DNA of 64,000 bases from Haloferax massiliensis (GTDB lineage Archaea; Halobacteriota; Halobacteria; Halobacteriales; Haloferacaceae): contig NZ_CSTE01000005.1 in assembly GCF_001368915.1 (NCBI RefSeq), positions 62,001-126,000 on the forward strand, written 5' to 3'. The translations under genes were made by a program, and so were the position numbers. Each line of letters opens with the position of its first letter. Positions within the stretch are counted from its first letter, which is position 1. Of the stretch, positions 9,238 to 17,741 are shown piece by piece. The notes beneath the pieces were generated by a model, which was not told the DNA's origin, ran no database searches, and was given only the letters and a program-made list of their open reading frames with translations.

Positions 9238-10233
9238 ATGGCCCAGCAGGACCGAAACATAGGATCCGAACGTATCGTCGGTCTGTCGAAATCCGCGGCG
9301 GTCGAGCGCGTCGTGGACGCGGACGAGTCCCGAGACCCCGACACCGTTCGGGCGGTACTCAGTCACGTGACCGAAGACGGCGTGGTGACGGCCGACGGCG
9401 TCGATTCGGCGGTCACGGACGCGTCGATGATTCTCTCGACCGCGGAGACCCGCGTCGAACTCGCGTCTATCGACCTCGACGACGCCCGCGAGGCCGCCGG
9501 CGACGACGCGGCCATCGGTGCCGTGCGGTCCCGTCTCGACGTGTTCGAGGCGACGGTCGCGAACGCGAACGACCGGGTCGAGTCGCTCGGCGAGGAGCTA
9601 CGGGGGCTCTCCGACTGGCGCGACGACCCCCGGTCCGTCTACGACGTCGTGCTCGGACTCCGGGAGGTCGCGTCCGAGTCGCAGGCGCTCACCGCGCACG
9701 CGGACAACGTACAACTCGACATCGAGGAGTTCGAGCGGTGGCTCTCGAACCGCGACGTTCGCGTGCGCGGGGTCAACGGCGACGTGGCGGCGCTCGAACA
9801 GTCGCTCGACGGACTCGAAGACCGGGTTGAGGCCGTCGCCGACGCGGAGAGTTCCGAAGACAGCGCCGACGCCGCCGAGGACGCTAACGACGACCGCGCG
9901 ACCGAGTGGTGCAACGCCGCGCTCCGCGCCCGCGTCTCCGACCTGTTGGTCGAGGACGTGCGGGCCGAACTCGCCGACCTCCGGAAACTGGCTCCCGAGT
10001 CGGACGCGGAGACCGACGGTCTCGACGAGGCCGCCGCCGACCTCGCCGACCTCGACGCCCGCGTACAGCGCCTCCGCGGGCGACTCGACGACCTCGCCCG
10101 GTCGCCGTGGACCGACGAGTACGGGGCGCGAATCGAGTCGTTCGAGGCGACGCTGGCGGCGTTCGAACCGCCGGTGTCGTGGGGGGAAGTGCAGGCCGAA
10201 CTCGACGACGCCAGAGTTGATGACGAGGGGTAA
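9238..10233 (+). CDS. Acidic coiled-coil protein (haloarchaeal, function unknown)
   Basis: 331 residues, starting MAQQDRNIGSERIVGLSKSAAVERVV. After a small globular N-terminal part (to about residue 75, with SHVTEDGVVTADGVDSAVTDASMILSTAETR), the rest is almost entirely heptad-like alpha-helix: VRSRLDVFEATVANANDRVESLGEELRGL, ALEQSLDGLEDRVEAV and LDARVQRLRGRLDDLARS. No membrane segment or enzyme motif is visible. Similar haloarchaeal proteins are sometimes annotated as halo transducer protein, but it lacks the methyl-accepting signalling hairpin. It is divergent from pstS, so shared control with phosphate supply is possible but unproven. Confidence 0.75.
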   Translation: MAQQDRNIGSERIVGLSKSAAVERVVDADESRDPDTVRAVLSHVTEDGVVTADGVDSAVTDASMILSTAETRVELASIDLDDAREAAGDDAAIGAVRSRLDVFEATVANANDRVESLGEELRGLSDWRDDPRSVYDVVLGLREVASESQALTAHADNVQLDIEEFERWLSNRDVRVRGVNGDVAALEQSLDGLEDRVEAVADAESSEDSADAAEDANDDRATEWCNAALRARVSDLLVEDVRAELADLRKLAPESDAETDGLDEAAADLADLDARVQRLRGRLDDLARSPWTDEYGARIESFEATLAAFEPPVSWGEVQAELDDARVDDEG

Positions 10234-10340
10234 GCGAGCGCCCGAGACCATTTGAAATCACACATATCACATCCACTACGTAAATCGCGTTCAGCGAACG
10301 TACATATGTGTTCGGTCCCTCGGTCTAACTGCGAACACCA

Positions 10341-11129
10341 ATGTCAGACTACGAACTTGACCCCCTCCCGTACGAGTACGACGCGCTTGAGCCCCACATC
10401 TCCGAGCAGGTGCTGACGTGGCATCACGACACCCACCACCAGGGCTACGTCAACGGCTGGAACGCGGCCGAAGAAACTCTCGCCGACAACCGCGACGCGG
10501 GCGAGTTCGGCTCGTCCGCCGGCGCGCTCCGCAACGTCACGCACAACGGCTCCGGTCACATTCTGCACGACCTGTTCTGGCAGAACATGTCGCCGGAAGG
10601 CGGCGACGAGCCCTCGGGCGCGCTCGCGGACCGCATCGCGGAGGACTTCGGCTCCTACGAGGCGTGGAAGGGCGAATTCGAAGCGGCGGCCGGCGCGGCC
10701 GGCGGCTGGGCGCTCCTGGTGTACGACTCGTTCTCGAACCAGCTTCGGAACGTCGTCGTCGACAAGCACGACCAGGGCGCGCTCTGGGGTAGTCACCCGA
10801 TTCTCGCGCTGGACGTCTGGGAGCACTCGTACTACCACGACTACGGCCCGGCCCGCGGTGACTTCGTGAGCGCGTTCTTCGAAGTCGTCGACTGGGCGCT
10901 CCTGGTGTACGACTCGTTCTCGAACCAGCTTCGGAACGTCGTCGTCGACAAGCACGACCAGGGCGCGCTCTGGGGTAGTCACCCGATTCTCGCGCTGGAC
11001 GTCTGGGAGCACTCGTACTACCACGACTACGGCCCGGCCCGCGGTGACTTCGTGAGCGCGTTCTTCGAAGTCGTCGACTGGGACGAACCCGCCGCTCGCT
11101 ACGAGCAGGCCGTCGAACTCTTCGAGTAA
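10341..11129 (+). CDS. sod: Fe/Mn superoxide dismutase with exact internal duplication of 62 residues
   Basis: 262 residues against a normal length of about 200. Metal ligands recognised by family pattern are His28 (WHHDTHH), His76 (HILHDLFW), and Asp158 with His162 (LDVWEHSYYHDY). Residues 123-184 are repeated without change as 185-246, so the Asp/His ligand pair and the C-terminal helices occur twice (Asp220, His224). Removing one copy restores a normal 200-residue enzyme. The reading frame is intact. The enzyme turns superoxide into peroxide and oxygen in the cytoplasm; whether the enlarged form folds or works is open. Confidence 0.95.
   Translation: MSDYELDPLPYEYDALEPHISEQVLTWHHDTHHQGYVNGWNAAEETLADNRDAGEFGSSAGALRNVTHNGSGHILHDLFWQNMSPEGGDEPSGALADRIAEDFGSYEAWKGEFEAAAGAAGGWALLVYDSFSNQLRNVVVDKHDQGALWGSHPILALDVWEHSYYHDYGPARGDFVSAFFEVVDWALLVYDSFSNQLRNVVVDKHDQGALWGSHPILALDVWEHSYYHDYGPARGDFVSAFFEVVDWDEPAARYEQAVELFE
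10707..11078 (+). repeat. Perfect 186-bp tandem duplication inside sod
   Basis: Bases 10707-10892 and 10893-11078 are identical at every position, including third codon positions. The pentamer CTGGG occurs at the left border (10706), the junction (10892) and the right border (11078), which is the microhomology expected of a slippage or end-joining duplication. Identity over 186 bp means either a very recent event or an assembly error. Confidence 0.97.
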
Positions 11130-11183
11130 CGCCGCATCGCCGACCCGGCGCGCTTCCCGCGCGACCACCACAGGTTACCGTGA

Positions 11184-11243
11184 AAGGGTGCCTCACCGAG
11201 GGCATCCGGCGGGGTGGGTTCACCCCGCCTGACCGGCACCCTT
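11184..11243. other. Nested hairpin downstream of sod
   Basis: An outer 9-bp stem AAGGGTGCC (11184-11192) / GGCACCCTT (11235-11243) encloses an inner 9-bp stem GGCGGGGTG (11208-11216) / CACCCCGCC (11221-11229) with a GGTT loop. Both stems are perfect. It sits 55 nt after the sod stop and 108 nt before the next gene. It could be a terminator-like structure, a structured leader of the small gene at 11352, or a small RNA; no T-tract follows. Confidence 0.55.
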
Positions 11244-11351
11244 CTGCCGAACGTCCGGCGTATCTCCCGGCAAGCGGCGCGACCGGGCGCGCTCGGAACC
11301 CACTTTGTTTCAATTAAAATTCATAACTACGCGGGAGGGGATGTGCGGGTA

Positions 11352-11534
11352 ATGAGCAACCCACCGTGGACCGCCGAATTCGCCGCGCTGAAGTCCGACT
11401 GTGCCGCCGAACTCGCCGCGCTACTGGAGGAATACCCGCAGCCGGTCGTCTACGAGGTGATGAGCGAGATGCTTCGCCGCGAGATGCGCGACCAGTTCGC
11501 CGTCTCGTTCGCCGAGTCGCAACTGGAGGAGTAG
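11352..11534 (+). CDS. Small acidic protein, function unknown
   Basis: 60 residues beginning MSNPPWTAEFAALKSDCAAELAALLEE; mostly helical and acidic, with no metal motif or membrane segment. The start was taken at 11352 because the upstream in-frame extension has the composition of intergenic DNA and covers the hairpin. It lies between sod and a flavoprotein gene on the same strand with its own upstream region. It reads like a conserved small haloarchaeal protein but I do not recognise the family. Confidence 0.6.
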   Translation: MSNPPWTAEFAALKSDCAAELAALLEEYPQPVVYEVMSEMLRREMRDQFAVSFAESQLEE

Positions 11535-11721
11535 ACATCGAAGCGTCACGTCGGTCGGTTCCGGGCTCGGCCGACGCGGCGAATCGCCTCGCCGGTCCGT
11601 GTTCACGAGGAGGACGCCGAGGACTGCGCCGAGACACACGCCCGGGGTAGAACGTAACCGAGAGGAACACAAAATATCCGCTTTACCGAGGTTCTTTATC
11701 GAGTGCGCTAGTGCATTGGGC

Positions 11722-12306
11722 ATGGCAGACGTAATCGTCATCGGCGGCGGTCCCGCTGGTCTGACAACCGCTCTCTTCACCGCCAAGAACGGGCTCTCCA
11801 CGACGGTCTTCGACACCGACGAGACGTGGATGCACAAGGCGCATCTGTTCAACTACCCCGGAATCGGCTCCGTCGACGGTTCGGACTTCATGGAGACGCT
11901 CCGCACGCAGGTCGACCACTTCGCCGCGGAACGCCATCAGGGCGAGGAAGTCACCGACGTGAGCGAGAGCGACGACGGGTTCGTGGTCGCGACCGACGAC
12001 GGCGAGTACGAGGCTGACTACGTCGTGCTCGCCACGGGCGCGAACCGCGACCTCGCCGAGGCGCTCGGCTGCGCGTTCGACGACGGAATCGTCGACGTGG
12101 ACGTGACGATGGAGACGAGCGTCGAGGGCGCCTACGCCACGGGCGCGATGGTCCGCGCCGAGGAGTGGCAGGCCGTCATCTCCGCCGGCGACGGCGCGGC
12201 CGCCGCCCTCAACATCCTCTCGAACGAGAAGGGCGAACACTACCACGACTTCGACGTGCCCGCCGACGCCGAGTCCACCTTCGGCACCCTCGTCGACGAG
12301 GTCTAA
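11722..12306 (+). CDS. Small thioredoxin-reductase-like flavoprotein
   Basis: 194 residues with the FAD dinucleotide-binding motif VIVIGGGPAGLTTALFTAKNGLSTTVFD at the N-terminus and the closing FAD motif TSVEGAYATGAM about 50 residues from the end. The usual NAD(P)H domain and redox CxxC of thioredoxin reductase (about 310 residues) are absent, so this is the compact single-domain form. It probably passes electrons through FAD only, partner unknown. A TATA-like TTCTTTAT lies about 25 nt upstream of the ATG at 11722. Confidence 0.85.
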   Translation: MADVIVIGGGPAGLTTALFTAKNGLSTTVFDTDETWMHKAHLFNYPGIGSVDGSDFMETLRTQVDHFAAERHQGEEVTDVSESDDGFVVATDDGEYEADYVVLATGANRDLAEALGCAFDDGIVDVDVTMETSVEGAYATGAMVRAEEWQAVISAGDGAAAALNILSNEKGEHYHDFDVPADAESTFGTLVDEV

Positions 12307-12387
12307 TCCACGCACTCGGTCGCGTCTCGACCGCGGCCACGCACGCTCGTTTTTTCTTCGCCGACCCCCCGAGACCCGTCTGTCCAG

Positions 12388-13053
12388 TCAGTCGAGTCGC
12401 TCGATGAACGAGTTGGTAACCCGGACTTCGTCGTCGTTGATGGCGTGGCCCAGTCCCTCGTACAGCCGACTCGTCGCGTCGGCTCCGCGCCCCGCGAAGA
12501 TTCGGGCCGACGCCTCGACTCGGTCGGCGTCGACGCGGGGGTCGTCGCGGCCGCTTCCGAAGAAGACGGGCGTGCCGCCGAGGCCGCCGTCGCCGGTTCG
12601 ACTCCCGAGGTCGGGTCCGAGAAGGCTCCCCGAGAGCGCGACGAGGCCGCCGTACCGGCGGGGGTTCCGAACCGCGAACTCGGCGGCGAGACACGCGCCC
12701 TGCGAGAACCCGAAGAAGACGACTCGCTCGGGCGGAACTCCGGCGTCGGCGGCGATGTCGAGCGCGGCCGACACCCGGCCGAGCGCCGAGGAGAGCCACG
12801 GTTCGTTTCGCTCGATGGGACCAGCGGCCGGGGCCGGATACCACGAACTTCCGGCGGCCTGCGGCGCGAGATACATCACGCCCCGATGGAGGAACTCGTC
12901 GACGAGCGTGAGGGCGTGCCGCGCTTTCGACCCGCGGCCGTGGAGCACGACGACGGCCGCGTCGGCGACCTGCGGCGGCGCACCGGCCGTCGCAATCTCC
13001 TGTCCTTCGTGGGGGTCGGTCGCGGACCGAGGCGCGGTCGGTCGGGGTGACAT
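12388..13053 (-). CDS. Phospholipase/carboxylesterase-type alpha/beta hydrolase
   Basis: 221 residues. The oxyanion segment VVLHGRG, the nucleophile elbow GFSQGA (catalytic Ser), the acid in SGRDDPRV and the catalytic His in GLGHAI are in the usual order. The family hydrolyses short-chain or phenolic esters in the cytoplasm. Its ATG overlaps the stop of the ring-cleaving dioxygenase by 1 nt, so the two are coupled. The pairing resembles the bacterial MhqO/MhqD pair that deals with quinones; the substrate here is inferred, not shown. Confidence 0.88.
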   Translation of the reverse strand: MSPRPTAPRSATDPHEGQEIATAGAPPQVADAAVVVLHGRGSKARHALTLVDEFLHRGVMYLAPQAAGSSWYPAPAAGPIERNEPWLSSALGRVSAALDIAADAGVPPERVVFFGFSQGACLAAEFAVRNPRRYGGLVALSGSLLGPDLGSRTGDGGLGGTPVFFGSGRDDPRVDADRVEASARIFAGRGADATSRLYEGLGHAINDDEVRVTNSFIERLD

Positions 13054-14063
13054 CAGTTCGACCCGCCGTCGCTACTGGGTCCAACGCCCGCGGTGCCCTC
13101 GTCCTCACCGTCGTCCCCGTCGTCGCCTCCAACGCCAGTCGGCAGGTCCAGCGGACGCAGTTGGCTCCGTATCATCTCGCGGTCCTCCTCCAGCCACGGC
13201 GGGAGGTACAGCGACTGACCGAGCGTTTCCGGGTCGACATCGAACGTGAGCCCGGGGCCGTCGGTCGCGAGCTCGAACAGGATGCCGCCCGGTTCGCGGA
13301 CGTACAGCGAGTGAAAGACGTGTCTGTCTTTCACCCGCGACCGGTCGTAGCCGCGCTCGCGGAACAGGTCGTGCCACTCGTACAGTTGGGCTTCGTCCTC
13401 GACGCGGACCGCGACGTGATGGATGCTCCCCGCGCCCTCGCGGCCGAACTCGCCGTCCCGGTCGAGGAGGTCGACGGTGGTCGCCCGGTCGCCCGGCGCT
13501 CGGTAGCGGACGCGGTCGCCCTCCTGTGCGACGAGGTCGAACCCGAGCGTGTCGAGGACGCTGGCGGTCACGAAGGGATTCGTCGAGTGGAGCGTGACGC
13601 CGTGGATGCCGCGAATCGCGCGCTCCGCGGGGACCGGGCCGTCGGTCCACGGTTCGACCGACGATTCGCCGGTGACGAGTTCGAGGTCGGTCCCGTCGGG
13701 GTCGGAAAACCGGATGACCGTCTCGCCGAACCGCTCGAACGGGCCGTCGACTTCGATGCCGCGGTCGGCGAGGCGGTCGGCCCAGTAGTCGACGGCCTCG
13801 GGGGGAATCACCAGCGACGCGGTCCGAATCTGCGGCGTCCCGGGGCGTCCCGGCTCCTCGGCGGGGTACGGGAAGAACGTCAGGGCCGTTCCGGGCGACC
13901 CGGTCTCGTCGCCGTAAAACAGGTGGCGCGTGAACTTCTCGTTGAAGTTCACCGTCTGCTTGACGAGGCGCAGGCCGAGCGTCGTCGCGTAGAAGTCGAC
14001 GTTCGCCTGCGCGTCGCGGACGATTCCCGTGACGTGGTGGATTCCGGCGGTGTCTGTGAGCAT
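13053..14063 (-). CDS. VOC-family ring-cleaving dioxygenase
   Basis: 336 residues containing two vicinal-oxygen-chelate (glyoxalase-like) modules. Module one begins GIHHVTGIVRDAQANVDFYATTLGLRLVKQTVNF and module two begins AIRGIHGVTLHSTNPFVTASVLDTLGF, with metal ligands expected at the first His of each and at the Glu of GGILFELATD. The ATG at 14063 matches the conserved start. Related bacterial MhqO/MhqA proteins open hydroquinone or catechol rings. It sits between the esterase (1-nt overlap) and a pirin gene in one operon. Confidence 0.88.
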   Translation of the reverse strand: MLTDTAGIHHVTGIVRDAQANVDFYATTLGLRLVKQTVNFNEKFTRHLFYGDETGSPGTALTFFPYPAEEPGRPGTPQIRTASLVIPPEAVDYWADRLADRGIEVDGPFERFGETVIRFSDPDGTDLELVTGESSVEPWTDGPVPAERAIRGIHGVTLHSTNPFVTASVLDTLGFDLVAQEGDRVRYRAPGDRATTVDLLDRDGEFGREGAGSIHHVAVRVEDEAQLYEWHDLFRERGYDRSRVKDRHVFHSLYVREPGGILFELATDGPGLTFDVDPETLGQSLYLPPWLEEDREMIRSQLRPLDLPTGVGGDDGDDGEDEGTAGVGPSSDGGSN

Positions 14064-14145
14064 CGAGTTGGGTGGAGTGTTCTGAGGGACGGCGGGAGCG
14101 ATGGCGATGGCGCGACGGGGACGGTTCGGCGCGTCGGGACCGCGG

Positions 14146-14898
14146 TCAGCGACCGATGGTCCCCTGTCGGGTGACGGGCGCGTCGGGGTCGACGAGGAAG
14201 GCAACGACGGTGGCGTCCTCGTCGGCGGTGAGCGTCACGCCGGCGTCGTCGACGAGCAGGCCGCTTTCGGTCTTCCCGAAGCGCGTGCCCGCGGCCTCGA
14301 CCGCGCCGTCGAACACGTAGAAGTACGCGTCCCGGCCCTCGATTTCGGGGAGGTCGGCGCTCGACCCGGCGTCGAGACGGAGGTCGAAGAGGTCGACCTC
14401 GTTGCGGACGAAAAGCGGCGCGTCGGAGCCCTCGGGGCCGAACAGGTGCCGCCACTCGCCCTCGACGGGGGCGTCGATGGGTTCGTGTTGGACGTTTGGC
14501 TCCAGCCCGAGACTGTGGGGCCGGACGAACATCTGGAGCATCCGCAGCGGCGGGTCGTCCGCGCGGGTGAACTCCTCGTGCCAGAACGTCTCGCCCGCGT
14601 TCATCACCATCAGGTGGTCGGCGTCGGTGACGAGGTCGTTGCCGTCTTGGTCGCCGTGGCGCATCACGCCCGCGGGCACCCACGAGATGATTTCCTCGTC
14701 GCGGTGGGGGTGCATCGCGATGTGCGTGTCGGGGTCCATGAACGACTCGACGATGGTCGCGAGCGGGCCGTAGCCGTGGTCCGCGTGGTCCGGGAGGGCG
14801 CGTCCGGGGAAGTTGAAGTAGGTCCGGAACTTCCCCTGATTCTGGGAGACGTCGGTTCGCTCCGCCTTGTAGAGCTTCGTCTCGGAGCCGACTTTCAT
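14146..14898 (-). CDS. Pirin-family cupin protein
   Basis: 250 residues. The N-terminal cupin carries the pirin metal motif: HPHRDEEIISWV (two His), HGDQDG and the Glu of AGETFWHEEF, with the ARDD-type segment following. Length fits haloarchaeal pirins (about 240-290). Pirins are iron proteins, some with quercetinase activity. It heads an operon with the dioxygenase and esterase, and a TATA box lies 24-33 nt upstream, so the operon probably degrades or detoxifies aromatic compounds. Confidence 0.9.
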   Translation of the reverse strand: MKVGSETKLYKAERTDVSQNQGKFRTYFNFPGRALPDHADHGYGPLATIVESFMDPDTHIAMHPHRDEEIISWVPAGVMRHGDQDGNDLVTDADHLMVMNAGETFWHEEFTRADDPPLRMLQMFVRPHSLGLEPNVQHEPIDAPVEGEWRHLFGPEGSDAPLFVRNEVDLFDLRLDAGSSADLPEIEGRDAYFYVFDGAVEAAGTRFGKTESGLLVDDAGVTLTADEDATVVAFLVDPDAPVTRQGTIGR

Positions 14899-14921
14899 TA
14901 CGTGCGCACCTACGCGTCGAC

Positions 14922-14931
14922 TCTATATACC
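14922..14931 (-). promoter_or_regulatory. TATA box of the pirin operon
   Basis: GGTATATAGA on the minus strand lies 24-33 nt upstream of the pirin ATG, the standard distance for a leaderless haloarchaeal transcript. Confidence 0.6.
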
Positions 14932-15103
14932 TTCTCGGCGACGTGACCGAAAGCAGGTGACGTCGGTGTCACCGGCGACGGGTCTCGGAACCACCGACGA
15001 GTGACGGTCGCGAGTGGCGGACGGCCACCGGCGTCGACAGTCTGGTTCCGGCTCGACCACCCGGTGGCAAACGTTTTGTTCCGACAGCCGACAGGATAGC
15101 TGA

Positions 15104-15325
15104 ATGGAGACGAGTCGATGGACGCCGCGGCAAAGCTGGCTGTTCGTCGTACTGAGCGGCATCGTCGCGACGGGAGTGGTCTCCGTATTCGGCCCGGCCG
15201 ACGCTGGCGTCCCCGCGTCGGTGGCCGTCGGGGGCGTGGTCAGTCTCATGTTCGCGGTCGGCTACGCGGTCTCCAACGAGCGGGTGAAACAGGTACTCCT
15301 CGATTTGCTGTCGCTTCTGCCCTGA
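15104..15325 (+). CDS. Small two-helix membrane protein
   Basis: 73 residues: a short charged N-terminus (METSRWTPRQS), helix one WLFVVLSGIVATGVVSVFG, helix two PASVAVGGVVSLMFAVGYAV, and a short tail ending LLDLLSLLP. No known motif. It converges with the next membrane protein gene 27 nt away. Codon third positions are GC-rich as in neighbouring genes, which supports it as real. Confidence 0.6.
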   Translation: METSRWTPRQSWLFVVLSGIVATGVVSVFGPADAGVPASVAVGGVVSLMFAVGYAVSNERVKQVLLDLLSLLP

Positions 15326-15352
15326 GACCGCCCTCCTGAGCGGCCCACGCCG

Positions 15353-16042
15353 TCACCACCCCTGCCGAAGCACGAAGGCGGCGTGCCCGAACACGGCCAG
15401 CAGGAAGGGAACCGAACCGGCGGGCCAGACGACGACCGTGCCGAGCGGAATCGCACCGAAAAAGAGCGCGGTCACGGCGAACCGAACCCACACCCAATCG
15501 GCCGATTTCGGCGTCGAATCCGCACGAATCGACACGTCGTGTCGTCGGAGCGTTTCGCGGAACCGGGATTCGACCCCGTCCGGAACGAGAAACATCGAGG
15601 GCTTGTTGACGACCGATTTCCCGTAGGACAGTCGGACTGCGGTCCGGTCCCTGAGGGTCACGAACCGAGCGGCTTCGACGTCCGCGAGCGACGTGGTCAC
15701 GTCCTCGTCGCTCCGAAACAGCGAGGGGTCGCCCATGTGGTAGGTGCTTTCGAGCCCGCCGGCGTCCCCGTCGACCGTGACGCTCATGCGGACGAACCGC
15801 TCCGAACTCTGGAGGACTGCCGTCAGTATCACCGCGCAGTACATACTGTACACGAACGGGCCGCTGTCACCGGCCAGCGCCCCGAAAATCAGTAACGCGA
15901 GGGGAGCAACGGCGAACACGCCCCACCACAACACGCGGCCGAAGTCGACGCCGTTGAACGCGATTCGCATCGGGAGACCCCGCAGTCCGTTCACGTCCGC
16001 GGTCCACGCTATCTCGGGTTCGGTCTCGTTGGAATCGCTCAC
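15353..16042 (-). CDS. Membrane protein of unknown function
   Basis: 229 residues. Two helices lie near residues 35-80 (VLWWGVFAVAPLALLIFGALA and FVYSMYCAVILTAVL), then a soluble beta-rich domain of about 90 residues resembling a PH-like fold (VTTSLADVEAARFVTLRDRTAVRLSYGKSVVNKPSMFLVPDG). Two more helices close the protein. Haloarchaea carry many such two-plus-two helix proteins; function unknown. The upstream region is AT-rich and gene-poor. Confidence 0.7.
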   Translation of the reverse strand: MSDSNETEPEIAWTADVNGLRGLPMRIAFNGVDFGRVLWWGVFAVAPLALLIFGALAGDSGPFVYSMYCAVILTAVLQSSERFVRMSVTVDGDAGGLESTYHMGDPSLFRSDEDVTTSLADVEAARFVTLRDRTAVRLSYGKSVVNKPSMFLVPDGVESRFRETLRRHDVSIRADSTPKSADWVWVRFAVTALFFGAIPLGTVVVWPAGSVPFLLAVFGHAAFVLRQGW

Positions 16043-16976
16043 TCGTCATCGGATTGCGCGCGCTGGTATAATCCCCGCGGTACTCTCGGGGTGCCACTTC
16101 CGCGACCGTAGTTCGTCCGGCATTTTGCGCGGTTCTAATACTATTTTTTTCTGATATATCTTACATAATATTGTGTTTTGAATGATTTCTGTGAAACGTC
16201 GACTGACTCCTTCACACACGCGAACTGGTGTTCATACTCCGCGATATTTTAGGAAATAAGCCGTCTATCGGTTGAATATCAGCGGATACCATCTGGGTGG
16301 AACGCTCTCGACCGCGACGGAGAGCCTCTCGCTGTCATCGACGAGCGACACAATTTCCGACAGACGACAGTTCAAAAATCCAGCGGTAGAACGCTCCTGT
16401 CTGGAATTTTCGTATCGGTTGTATATCCGGTTGGAGATAACTCCTCCAGAGATTATTGCACTAACTATAAAATACTGAGTTAACAGTTTAACAACTTTTT
16501 TCGGCTTCGACCACCGTGACGTCGTCGCCTCCATTCCGATGTAGTTTCACTCGTAATGCGCCCATTACTAGCGCGATTCATCCTCGGGGGCTTACCTCCC
16601 GGGGCACGGACGGTGAAACGTGACAACGGGGGTCGATTCGAGCACGCCCGACTACCGTCCGGCTTGGGACTCGAAACACACTGAATTACAGATGTATCTG
16701 TGTCATCTCTCACATGTGTTCAGACCGATACCGACGTTATTACTGGTTTTTGGTAGTCGACGTCCAGTCTCGGTTCCGAAAGTATCACTCCGTTCGTCGA
16801 ACACGCGGCGTGGTGGGCGCTCTGCGGGCCATTAACGCGGCCGGCCGAACACCGCGTTCGAACCGAACGAAGGCTCTATTTACGGCCAATCAAGGGACGT
16901 CCGGGCGTGTCGAGCACCCCCGCAGTGTCGCCGCGCCGTCGAAACGCGGCCCCGGGGGGGAACTGTTCGAAGCCGA
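16043..16976. other. Gene-poor, AT-richer stretch
   Basis: 934 nt without a confident gene. It is clearly lower in G+C from about 16130 to 16500 than the flanks, with several T-tracts. It holds one weak ORF on the minus strand (listed separately) and a short palindrome ACAGAT-GT-ATCTGT near 16690. The composition suggests foreign or decayed DNA, but no transposase or integrase fragment could be recognised. Confidence 0.5.
16265..16534 (-). CDS. Doubtful small membrane protein ORF
   Basis: 89 residues, MEATTSRWSKPKKVVKLLTQYF then a possible membrane helix (IVSAIISGGVI) and a charged tail. It lies in AT-rich DNA and lacks the acidic bias and GC-rich third positions of its neighbours. It may be a recently acquired small gene, a remnant, or chance. 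No family recognised. Confidence 0.22.
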   Translation of the reverse strand: MEATTSRWSKPKKVVKLLTQYFIVSAIISGGVISNRIYNRYENSRQERSTAGFLNCRLSEIVSLVDDSERLSVAVESVPPRWYPLIFNR

Positions 16977-17741
16977 TTAGGGCTGGACCTGGTCGAGGGG
17001 GCGGATGAGAACTTCGTTGATATCGACGCGCGCGGGCTGGGTGACGACGAACGTGATCGTCCGCGCGATGTCCTCGGGCGCGAGCGCGTCCATCGTGCCG
17101 ACGTAGTCTTTGACGTTCTTTTGGACCTCGTCGTCCGGGATGTGGTCGAGCAGTTCCGTGTCGACCGCGCCGGGTTCAATCGACGAGACGTGGATTCCGG
17201 CCTCGGCGACGTCGAGTCGGAGCGAGTCGCTGAACATCTTGACGCCCGCCTTCGCGGCGTTGTAGTGCGAACTGTTCGCCTGCAGGAACCGGCCGACGAC
17301 CGACGAGAGGTTGACGATGTGGCCGCTTTCCTGTTCCATCATCGTCGGGACGACCGCGTGCGTGAGCGTGATGAGGCCGGTCAGGTTCACGTCGATGGTC
17401 GTCTGGAGCGTCTCGCGGTCCGCCTCGCCGATGTGCGCCAGCGGCATCAGACCGGCGTTGTTGACGAGGATGTCGATGCGACCGTACTCGTCGAGGGTCG
17501 CCTCGACGAGGTTGTCGATGTCGTCGTCGACCGTGACGTCTGTCGGGACGACGAGAGCGTCTCCGCCGTCGTCTTCGATGGTTGCGGCGAGCTCTTCGAG
17601 TTCGCCTTCGCGGCGGGCGGCGACGACGACGCTGGCACCGCGCGAGGCGAGGGATTTGGCGGTCGCGCTGCCGATACCCGACGAGGCGCCGGTGACGATT
17701 GCGACCTGCCCGTCCAGTTCCGAACCGAATTCTTCTGACAT
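16977..17741 (-). CDS. Short-chain dehydrogenase/reductase (SDR)
   Basis: 254 residues, classical SDR. The cofactor motif is TGASSGIG, followed by NNAG, a catalytic Ser in LSSVVGR, the YNAAK active site (Tyr, Lys), and PGAVDTEL. The basic AARREGE after strand two suggests NADP(H). The ATG at 17741 was preferred to the adjacent GTG at 17744. Isolated gene; the substrate cannot be told. Confidence 0.92.
   Translation of the reverse strand: MSEEFGSELDGQVAIVTGASSGIGSATAKSLASRGASVVVAARREGELEELAATIEDDGGDALVVPTDVTVDDDIDNLVEATLDEYGRIDILVNNAGLMPLAHIGEADRETLQTTIDVNLTGLITLTHAVVPTMMEQESGHIVNLSSVVGRFLQANSSHYNAAKAGVKMFSDSLRLDVAEAGIHVSSIEPGAVDTELLDHIPDDEVQKNVKDYVGTMDALAPEDIARTITFVVTQPARVDINEVLIRPLDQVQP

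Noticed and set aside
11205-11240. tRNA-like T-arm (GGTTCACCCC)
   Set aside because: No acceptor, D or anticodon stem can be folded around it; it is part of the nested hairpin.
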